Assembly: GCA_900708905.1 (NCBI GenBank) | Contig: CAADRB010000009.1 | Span: 693,435 to 757,434, forward strand | From: Hymenolepis diminuta | Lineage: Eukaryota > Platyhelminthes > Cestoda > Cyclophyllidea > Hymenolepididae | Reading direction: 5' to 3' | Length of the DNA stretch: 64,000 bases | Shown: one piece after another, positions 26,700-36,300 of the stretch | Numbering within the stretch: the first letter of the stretch is position 1 | How the letters are laid out: each line of letters begins with the position of its first letter | Notes under the pieces: generated by a model | Databases searched by the model: none | Told to the model about the DNA's origin: nothing | Seen by the model: the letters and a program-made list of their open reading frames with translations, nothing else | Program-made: the position numbers and the translations under genes

Positions 26700-27020
26700 A
26701 ATTGGTCTGGAGCAGTCCACTGGGTGGTTGCTTCATTCATACTGGAAATTGACGTATGCTTGTCATAAACTCTTTGCACTCTAGATGATATAAGGGAAGG
26801 TTAATACACCAGTGGACAGCAACTTATTCAGCCAGACCAAATTATGACAGATAGTTAGGTGTGCACCTGACAAATAGAGTAGCCGTGTACCCAGAACGAA
26901 GTGAGATCAGATAAAGGGATTAACCATTCGTTCTGGGAATGAAAAATCAGGAGGGATTAACTCTGACGCCGCATGAGGTAAATACCGGTCTAATTGGACG
27001 GTAGTGGGTCCGGCGTCAGA
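26700..27020. repeat. Cluster of inverted repeats (foldback element or structured RNA)
   Basis: Three inverted repeats lie in series. (a) AATTGGTCTGG at 26700-26710 and TCCACTGG at 26716-26723 face CCAGTGGA at 26809-26816 and CCAGACCAAATT at 26832-26843; within the second arm an extra 15 bases lie between the matching blocks, against 5 in the first. TGTCATAA at 26761-26768 also faces TTATGACA at 26842-26849. (b) CCCAGAACGAA at 26890-26900 faces TTCGTTCTGGG at 26927-26937, a perfect 11-bp stem. (c) TCTGACGCCG at 26962-26971 faces CGGCGTCAGA at 27011-27020, a perfect 10-bp stem with a 39-base loop. No coding sequence is recognised. It may be a MITE or foldback element, or a transcribed structured RNA. 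Confidence 0.6.
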
Positions 27021-27260
27021 AATTATTTAATTCAACATCAATTATATTTATAGTGTGTCCATGACCCATATCAATCTTTAGCTTGTTACACGTTCGCATG
27101 TAATTCTGTACTTATTATATTATAATCAGCAATCCTATACATTCAGGTGTAAGCAGCAACTCCGAAATAGTACATAACGCATTCTACAGCTTTAACATTT
27201 GAAACTCGATCTGTCGGTAGCATTAACCACTGAAGAGTTCAGATAACGTTTGCATCCTCC

Positions 27261-27275
27261 GAGGATTCGATCCTC
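27261..27275 (-). other. Pol III B-box-like stem
   Basis: On the minus strand this reads GAGGATCGAATCCTC: a 4-bp stem around a loop with GATCGAATC, which fits the B-box consensus GWTCRANNC. I could not fold a tRNA around it or find a clear A box, so a degenerate tRNA-derived SINE is only a possibility. Confidence 0.25.
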
Positions 27276-27985
27276 GTTGACGTGTAACCAGTGATGTGGG
27301 TGGCCAATTGAACTGGTTAGAAATGGTCATGAAAAGAATGACGGAATAAAATGGTCTCATCAGGAGTTCCTGGATGCTACACCTCTGTCCAAGCTGCGTA
27401 TTGGAAAACAATGAGCTTTGAGCTTGCCACGGCCGGTCGTAAAGACTTCAATCGCCGACAACGGCCGACAGGGAATCACTGTATTCTTGTAGACAACAAT
27501 CAACTAAATGTGAATGACATGGATCTACTAATCATTCCCTTAATGCGAGTGATCCAAGATGGTTTTTTCTATTATTTTCAGCCAACCTATTGAAACTTCA
27601 GTGAGATTTTTATGTCTCGAAAATCAGAGGCTGAGACACCATAAAGAGATACCCGTCATATTTATACGGATATTTATTCTCGAATGCCAGTTGAAAAAGA
27701 AAGTAGCTCCTTCTTGATTTAACATACGTGAAAATAGATTTCAATAAAACTGCGCAGACAGTTCACGTCGTCTGATGTGATCAATGCGTATGCACTGAGA
27801 GTTGGCGTCGATCCGGACTAAAATCACGAGTTACAAAAAAGAGCTTATATTCCAAGTAATACTACAGGTATAACAAATAAGATCAACCAAAATGTTGACT
27901 ACAGATAGATAATAGAAAGTTAGAAATAGGAAAAGCATACATCAAAAAAGGACACTAGATGACTTCAAATATGCTTCTTCAAATA

Positions 27986-27991
27986 TTTATT
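27986..27991 (-). promoter_or_regulatory. Candidate polyadenylation signal of SEC61B
   Basis: On the minus strand AATAAA follows the SEC61B stop codon directly (TAA AATAAA). If it is used, the 3' untranslated region would be only some 15-35 bases. No second signal that is clearly better was seen close by. Confidence 0.5.
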
Positions 27992-28452
27992 TTACGCGCT
28001 CCGGGTGTACTTGCCCCAGAAGTGAAGCAAAAATACAGCTCCAATGAAACAGAGGCACATAATCAAAACAGGAACTGGACCGATCTTAATACCTGGAGAG
28101 TCTTCAGAGTAGAAAAGAAACACAGGACTCTTTGGTGTGCTTGCAGTAAGGGGACGCTTTGAAGGGGTAGCAGTTGACTAAAGAAAAACAGATGTATGTC
28201 TCAATGGTAAGGGGATTAAAGTGTTCAAAAGTTGAAGAAAATTACTGCTTACTCTTCTTTGACGTGCACCGCCGGTCGTTCCTCTTGCTCCAGCGCCAGA
28301 ACCAGCTGGGGATTTGCTGCTACCGTTAACCTAACCAAAAAACTAAAACTTTAGATAATATCTCCAATGACATGATAATCACAGTCCTTAAAGTGATAGT
28401 AAATAAATTAGCAAAGGCACGAGCGTCACAAAAGCATACGCCAACTCACCAT
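27992..28452 (-). CDS. SEC61B: SEC61 translocon beta subunit
   Basis: Three exons: 28450-28452 (the ATG alone plus upstream leader), 28253-28330 and 27992-28177. Introns of 119 bp (28331-28449, GTGAGT...TTAG) and 75 bp (28178-28252, GTAAGC...TTAG) separate them. Together they encode 88 residues, slightly shorter than the about 96 of vertebrates. Residues 1-55 are a flexible Gly/Ser/Ala/Arg-rich cytosolic part with GGARQRR, matching the conserved VRQRK. Residues 48-56 are the family motif FYSEDSPGI, and residues about 61-81 are the single tail-anchor membrane helix ([20 protein letters not shown]). The end WGKYTRSA is diagnostic. The protein is part of the Sec61 alpha-beta-gamma channel for co-translational insertion into the ER. 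Identification is near certain; the start exon is inferred from the ATG|GTGAGT junction. Confidence 0.95.
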
Positions 28453-31400
28453 CGTCAATGTAAAGGTGATGAGTGGGAGTCTGAGAATTGATTCAGCTAA
28501 ACTATGAGGCGGTTGGTGTGCTAGTTTTACGAAACGTAGAAAAAATTAAAAAACCATGCTTCGTTTTATCACTTATTATTTTATAATTATTTTGCTTAGA
28601 TACAATTTAATATTTTACTATGTCATCTTTATCGAAATCGGCAGCCCTAAAATTGCTGATATTTAATCTCTGCAATTTCAATGTGATGAGACGTATTTAT
28701 ATTAAAATAATTAAGAATTATTATACATTTCACCATTTTATATGCAAATATTGAACAATCATATATATTATTTTATGTATGATTTTCAAGCAATAGGTCG
28801 TTTATTTTTCGGGATTGAATGAAATTTTCCTCCAGCATCAAAATGTTGTGAAATTTTTATGAAATTTACCTTTAAAAATCATTTTAAGTCTGCGACCGAT
28901 ATGTTCAATTTGTTCACACTTTTGTAATTGTTAAAAAAATTTTTTAGTTAAGGTGTTATGACATTATGAAACATAATGGGCTTTTATTATATATGATGAT
29001 GTCAGTTGATGACGTTAAAGGATGAGTCTCTATTCGTTTCCAAATTTCTTTAGGTCATCAATAATCTTTTTGAGACCTAATAGTGACGCCCGAAGTAGTT
29101 GACCCTACTGCAACTCCATATTCCCCGTAGAGAGCCATCGTGTGTTCTCAAGTAGTTTATTTTAGTCAGCGGGAAAAGTCCCTTAATGTGGTCCTTGAGT
29201 GGGCGTTGCTAATGTTCAGTTTTTCTATCAGCGATGCCCAGAACCATTCCATTCGTCTATGCTATTCTTTTCTGTGAAACTGTATTAGGCCCCATTTTAC
29301 ACGCACAGGGATTTGAAGGCAGGAACCCGCTTGTCACTTATCAACTCCTAGACATCCACCTAATCTCCTTCTTACTCTCTCGATTCCTTATCGTAATTAG
29401 TTTAATACACTTTGGCATGCGCAACTCTTGCTTTCTACTTTCTTAACTATTAGCCATCGATAGTTACTACCCCATTAGCCGTTACGCTCACATATATCAT
29501 TACCATATGAATGTTTGAAATGATGTTTAAATGCAACTTGAAGCAGATGTTTAACATTATAAACCCACTATAAAAGACTTTTGAAGTATATATTTAATCA
29601 GCAGTTATTGAACACCATTCTGAATAATTTGCTATCATCAGAGCAATTCTATCCACTTCTCATATATTTCGAATAGTGATGTCTTTGCATGTTTTAACCA
29701 TTATTTCCAAGAAATAATTACCCACGCTCACTTTACTATCTTGTTCATGTTCTTTGCCACACTCACATTTCACAGAGGCCATGAAGTCATATTAGAACTG
29801 TTATAATCTGCTCTCCCGTAACCGGCTCTTAGATTCCCTAAGACATTGCACTAGTTACAAACACCACCCGACAACACCACAACAACAAACGACCCAAACC
29901 GCTACACCAACAGAACGCACGCCCTCGTATTGGTAGGTTGATTTATATCATGCGCCATTTGCATTAGTAATGTATATAAATTCGTTCGAATAAAAGGGAA
30001 TTAAAAAGTGAAAATAAGAAATGCTTTGTATAAGAATTATTTTAGGGAAAATGTCATTTTCTTATATGTAACAAGAACCATCCTGGAAAATTATTAAATT
30101 CATCACCTTAAAAGACTATATCCAACAAGAACCTATTCAGCAACATATTGTTATTGCCTTAAAGGATTTTCGTAATTCTGACGCTCTTCCCTGATGTCTT
30201 TTTCAAAGAAAATACCCAACTCCTCTATAAAATTTACCTTGTACTAATTTTGGTTTAATTTTAGTTATGATGCTGTTTATAATATTAGTTATAATAACTG
30301 ATACTGGTTCATATTTGATTATGAGTTTGATTATGTGAAGTTTTGAAAGCCTTTTATTTTGTCTTGCTCGATGTTGGTGCAGGTTAAAGTTAATTTTATT
30401 ATATCTAAAAAGTACAGGGGGTTTCAGATGTCGAGACGGATGCAGTAAGATCGAGCTGACTTACATTAAGGGTCTACAATGAATTAAATTGGAAATTATA
30501 TTGTGAACCATTTCGAGAAGGGTTGATTTAAAATTGAAGATAACGATTAATTAAATGGATGCGAAAATTTTCATTACGAAAATGAAATTAAATCAGCGTG
30601 ATAAAGTAGATTTGTTTTATGTTAAATTTCACTAACGTGTGATTATTTTATAGATACATGCAGTTACAATCAATTTTCTATTTTTAAGTCATAATAATAT
30701 ACTAATATTTAAGGTTTATTTGGAGATATCTTTATCTCTTTTTGTGTTCGACTATAGCATGTCAGAGCCGGGCACTGGATTTAAGACAATATCGTAATAG
30801 TATGTAAACTTCTAAGGCAACGTCGCAACATTAAAAATCGAACAGCTTGATTCAGGACAGAACTCAATTTTGAGCTCGATTTGGGAAACCCAATGTTAAC
30901 TAAGCGCCATATAAAAGAAAATAATATTTTCTTCAAAATAGTTCTTATATGTAAGATTCTTTATTTTCCACCCTCCAAGTCCTGCCTCCCTTTATTCCCT
31001 TTTACTCGAGCGAATCCATCTACATTCCGTTTGTAAATGGTGCACTCTATAAACTGACCTGTCGAAACGAAAACGTGCGTCATTTTATATTGTGGTGTTC
31101 TCAGGTCGGACTTTTAAATAGAGCAACTTCTTAGAGAATCTAAGATTCGGTCTGTTAGAAGAAAAGGTAATTATTTTCCCCGCCCCCAATATTTTTTCTA
31201 TGAATAAAAATGTAACTTCTTTCTTTATTTCCCCACTAATAAAAGACACTTGATAAGTATACTTATTTCTTTAAGCCGATACTAATTGAGAGTGAGTTTC
31301 GTTAATATACGCGTGTCGACTATAGCGTGTCTTGTGATCTGCCGTGGGTTATTAGCTTCTGTATAAAGTTGCTATATTACCGAGTATTCTAGATTGTTGG

Positions 31401-32855
31401 CTCTGCGATACCACTACCACAACTTCTAGTTGGTTACGTTAAAACAATTCTGCTTGACTGGTTGTCTACTGTTAGCTGCCAGCTAGTCCTGACTCCTAAT
31501 CTGATGTCCTCAGTTCCTGTTACCTCAACAGATGAAAAATGATGAATACCGCAACTAATTAATACCCATTCACATCTTATTGGATTATTTACTCTGTGTG
31601 TTTAGATCATTAAAAACCGTTACTTTGTTTGGAAATTGGTAATAATAGCATTAAGAAGGACAACATAGATATCGAATGAAAAAAAGAAAGTTGTGCGAAT
31701 ATTCATGTATACGATCAAAATGGGGCTAAGAATTCCCCAGAACACGCATAACCCAGTCCTTTAGGAGAGGTCTTCAAAAGGTCAAGTACCTGATCATTGA
31801 AAAGGTGCTTCAGATTATGGAGACTCCATTTACCTAATTCTTTCTCACATAATCATGAAAACTACAGATGAGAGGCCAAGAGATAATAAATGAAAGACAA
31901 ATATGATGCCAGTATTGAATCAAAGGGAGGAAAGAGGAAAGGGGAAATGGGAGACAAGGGGGACCGCATGTCATTTCGCATATTGATTGGATCGGAAAAG
32001 AGGTAGTGGAAATCGTTTCATCGATTACACGTTTGTTCTCATTTAGAACAACAAGTGATCCATGCGGTCTAGTTAAAAGAGAAAAAGTATGCCCGTTAGT
32101 TCAGTTACACGAAGTATATCACATAAGTAAATCTAGGGAAATCAATACGGTATGGTCACAAAACCAATTCACTGTTCAGAATTAAAATGTCATTCATTTC
32201 AAGGGATGTTGTCACGATATCAAGTAATAAATATCCTTCGTAGAGACTGTGCTATTCTATTACCTTTTATTTGATCTGTAGATGTTTTTTTCCCACCATC
32301 TTCTAGATTATAAAACTACCATAATTCTAAACCAAAAGCTGAGGAGTTTTTTTAACGTTTAAAAGGGCGAAGAAACCAAAAAATTTTAGAGAGATCAGAA
32401 GTGAAGATAGAAAACATGCTCTTTCTTTTACAGAATAGAAATTCATCCAAGGTGATTAGTAATACTAATAATAATAACAAGTAATAGGTCGCTAAATGTT
32501 TTGAAAGAACTGCATCAAATGGCTAGTATTGTGCAATAACAGTCAAGCCCACTCAGGAAAGAGTTTTCCTTCTGTTCAATTGCTTGGGTAGAGGAACAGT
32601 ATATTAGGGCTCCTTCAATGAGAAACTCCAAGTCTATCAGAGAGAGTTAACCAGTACGGTGGACCATTCTGATCACTGAGTGTACATCAATGGGAATTAA
32701 AACCGTGACAAACCCATTAACCGCTGAGTTTTTAGCGCACTGTGTAGCGTAATAAATTTTTAATTAATAGAAGCATAGGGAAGGAGCCATTCCTACAATT
32801 CACGAATACTATCACTAGGTTAGAGTTCAAACTTCTGATAATCTATGATACAACC
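28453..32855. other. Intergenic between SEC61B and sortilin
   Basis: Holds the presumed upstream region of SEC61B and the 3' flank of the sortilin gene. No further gene is recognised. A minus-strand AATAAA at 32266-32271, about 590 bp after the sortilin stop, could serve that gene. A direct repeat (GTGTTCGACTATAGCATGTC at 30743-30762; GTGTCGACTATAGCGTGTC at 31313-31331) brackets about 550 bp without visible coding. One R3 repeat copy lies at 32646-32690. Confidence 0.5.
32646..32690 (+). repeat. Dispersed repeat R3, copy 1
   Basis: Matches 59471-59515 in the same orientation: ACCAGTACGGTGG is identical in both, followed by CCATTCTGATCACTGAGTGTACAT against CCGTTCATTGACTAGATGTGTATAT. Similarity may extend faintly downstream (TTAACCGCTGA against TTAATCGCGGA). 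Confidence 0.6.
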
Positions 32856-33325
32856 CTACTTTTTATGACGTCCTGGAAAGAATGCTAGAGAAATTTATAC
32901 CTACCTTTTTCATCATTTTGAGCTTGATCATTGCTTGAACTAGTAATAGTAGTTAAAGGTTCATCCTCCTCGCAAAGCTCCTCATCTTCTAGTAGAACCG
33001 TTCGATCTCCCTCTTTTTGCCTGTTGGGACCAAAGTTAGTAATTTGAGGAGGCAGATAGGATTGAGATATACCCGAGGTCTTGAGCACTACATTATCACC
33101 ACTGGCAAAGAAGACCGCGTTGGGAGCAGTCTTGAATCCCCTATGGTTGGAGACCAGGTGGGAATGTTGTAAACAACGGCGGAAGACATCTGGAACTCGT
33201 CTGTACTGTCGAAGTACTGTTGAGGCATCCTTTCTCCGACGATAGTAAAGAAATGCTCCAATTATGGCTAATATTACCATTAGAGCAATGATGAATATCA
33301 GAATCTTCGTAGATAGCCCAAAGCC
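32856..33325 (-). CDS. SORT1: Sortilin exons 15-16, membrane helix and cytoplasmic tail
   Basis: Exon 15 (32905-33325) encodes the helix ILIFIIALMVILAIIGAFLYY, followed by RRRK, a stop-transfer signal. The tail holds QYRRV (a YxxPhi-type endocytic signal) and DRTVLL (an acidic dileucine signal) followed by an acidic cluster EDEELCEEDE. At its end, either a 32-bp intron (32873-32904, GTAGGT...TTCCAG) is removed and the protein ends GRHKK, or the exon continues to a stop at 32885 and ends GRYKFL. The length of that intron matches the shortest ones at the 5' end of the gene, so splicing is slightly favoured. Confidence 0.88.
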
Positions 33326-36300
33326 CTAAAATAAAACAGAAGAAAATCAAGTGAAATAGTGTGTTATTTTGGGGTGAGAAAGCAAACAATTGCCGTCATA
33401 TTTCGTTAACAAAAGTAGGAAAGAAAATTTCCAGCTAACTGAAATCAACTTCTGGGGAAAAAACGCCTGTTATATTTCCATTCCATTTGAATCTTAAGGA
33501 ACGTGCGTGATAGGCTATTCGCTGTTTTTAATGCGCGAATTTGTATATCGAATAGACACGATAGAAATTTGGAGTAATTTATTCGTTTTGGTATTACTTT
33601 CGTAAGAATCAACGGCAGCTGAAACAGATCCACGCCCATACAATTTTGTCTAACTTTCCCTTTCAACTATATTACTGTTTATCTATCAGTCTTATCAAAA
33701 TAATCATCTGTGTAGTAATTCGATTTCATAGTAGAAAAAAAGAAATGTAGTTGTAATAGGTAGAAAAGAATCGTTTTCATATTTTGGAATCTTCACCAAA
33801 TTTACTTAGTTAACTCATTCATTGTGACCCATAAATTCTGCATATTATTTCAATCCATCTATTCATGAATACTATATTGAGTAATCAGCCTTCATTCAGA
33901 ATTCTGCCTTAGACTCACCCTGAGGGGAAAAGCTTTGGGTTCAAAATCAGCATAAGGAAAAAGATGCTTGATGCATAATAATCCATAAATCCGTTGTGAA
34001 AATTTGCCAATTTCTTGCCTAACTTTACACAATTTTGCAACAGTAATAATATATAGTTAAGAATTTAAGTGTAAAATAATATGCAATCAAATCATGAAAA
34101 GCACTCTTAAAACCACTTATAATTAGTTGTAAACGCGGGCTCTCTATTTACAGAAAGTAGGAAACCGATTGTGTTCGTCAAAATTGAAGAATCGGATTTG
34201 TTTAAGCCGATACAAATGAAATGTGACTTTGAGAACAATCATGTATATAAACCAAAATAAATCGTTCTTGAAATATGGGAAGCCAAACAACACCATCCTT
34301 TTTTGCAAAATCAGGACGGGAGTAAGCATTCAATAAAAGCTCCCTTCCACTTTATGAGCAAAAGGCACTTAAATGTCAACTTTTACTTCAAGTAGAAGAT
34401 TGTCAAATTGGCTACCATTCACCATGAGATGATACGGAAATCACTGGGAAAGATATAGAGGGAAAAGAGCAAACTAGACTAGATGTTATTTTAAAATCAT
34501 GAATTAATTAATAGTTTATACTTCTTTTCTCCATGTTTAATTTTCATTTAAGGAAACTGGATTTCCTTCTACCCCTACTTCAAAGGGATGCATCGTTTAA
34601 TCATACTTAACACACGAAAGCATTCTTAATTTCATGAGGTATCTATTTTAATCAGAAAGCGAACAACCAGAGGGAATTCGGGTTTACAGCAAAACGGGGA
34701 GGTATGATAGCCAGTAGCTTGTCAGCTCCGTATTAAAAGGCTGCAAAAGTACCATGTCACTAACTGCAAAATCACTAAAATTGCCTGCTTAGAAAAATTC
34801 CCGAACCTAATTTTGGATAAAAATACAACTAGTTTCTCATTCCCATAAGTAGATTTCATTAAATGAGCATGTTAATCGCTTAAATCTCTTATTTTAATGG
34901 AATTTGTGCCTGTGTAGGAAATAAAAGTTGGATGGGAGTAGAAAATCATCATGGAGAAAAGTGACTCAGTCACCGCTTCACATTATTTATTAAAGCAAAA
35001 CAAACTGCTCCTGAGAGGAGAAAGCAGTAGAATAACCAGAAATAAAGGCGCTAAGAGTTACAGTTGTCAGCCACAAGCCTCAACAATTTCTCTCCAGCAG
35101 TCAATTTTCATATATAGAGGCAGGCTTTCTACCATGTTGAGTGATAATCCTGTACTGTTCTAACAGTCAGAGAAGGATTTTAACTGACAAAAGGAGCGTG
35201 AAAGCAGTCATTTCCATCATCGTACTTTGATTCTCCCTCTTTATCACAATCCACGTTACACTCGACTAATACGACGCTTTTTTTCCTACATCTCCCAATT
35301 CCTAATTCCTTTCCTCGCTTCTTTCTCATTCATTCCATTATAATTTGATCAATACACCGTGGTTTAACTCAACGCCTGGTCTTCTGATTTTGGGAAAGAC
35401 TGTTTTAAACTGTTATTCTTTTAGCAGATCATTAATTTTGAAGGAATATCTTTAAGCCTAACACAGTTGGGTTCCTGAAGTAGCTTTACTGACGGGATTA
35501 TTGTTTTATTACATTACCCATTGGACACGCGTGACAGTATACCATGAATATATACTCAAACATTACTTTAACATGTAGCCAGAAAACTGGGATAACTTTC
35601 CAGCCACCTCCAATATGTTCTACCTATATATAAGATGTGAAAGTTCTAGGACTTTATTCAACCACCGCAAATTTTAGATCTCATGTGAGAAAAGTAACCA
35701 AAGTACAACGTCAAAAGAGAATTTCAATTATCTAAAAAACTGAGCTTTTAGCCGATAGCCACTTGTCAACACTACTTTAGAACACACCAAAAGTAATCAC
35801 TTCTACTAGAAGCAAATACATTGACAGTGTAAGTGAAAAAATCTCCAAACTTGACAGTTATAGTTTTACATTAATAACATAAATCCTCAGCAGTTAATGG
35901 ACTCTAAATGAATTGCATTTGCTTGGAAAGTAGAAAAGTGAGCACAGAAGAGATGAAAACAAGAAAGAAAAAAAAACATTTTTCTGATTGGCATGAGGGA
36001 AAAAGTGATTCACAGTTATTACTTTTTCCCCGAACTTTTGCCCTCAGGCAATTTATTAAGACAAAATCCCTTCTGCTACAGTCTCAGGGCAAACTGAATG
36101 AACAAAAGGGAATAAGAAAGGAAAATGATATTGTTTTATGGTTTAGTTGTCATCAAATCACAAAAAAGAGATAAATGTTGCCACTGGGTCCTTTTGATCG
36201 ACGTGCATCTCCTCAAAACCAGTCTATAAAATGTGGCATATATTTAAAATAAGACCATTTTGGCATTTAGAGAAATCTCCAGTGTTACAGAATGTCAAAG

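Larger units (their letters stand above)
26264..27991. other. Spacer between convergent SPC25 and SEC61B
   Basis: No gene is supported. At 26402-26507 a plus-strand frame encodes a short acidic peptide (MKGKTRLKMTEDEESDY...) preceded by a plausible acceptor TTCTAG at about 26385. It could be an alternative 3' exon or chance. The stretch 26700-27020 is strongly palindromic and is listed separately. A minus-strand B-box-like GGATCGAATCC lies inside a short stem at 27261-27275. Confidence 0.5.

Noticed and set aside
26452..26784. Plus-strand 110-codon frame after SPC25
   Set aside because: It overlaps the palindromic cluster, has no known motif and no acceptor in frame; considered chance.
27959..28162. 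Plus-strand 67-codon frame
   Set aside because: It is the antisense of SEC61B exon 3; the minus strand carries the diagnostic [14 protein letters not shown] and WGKYTRS motifs.
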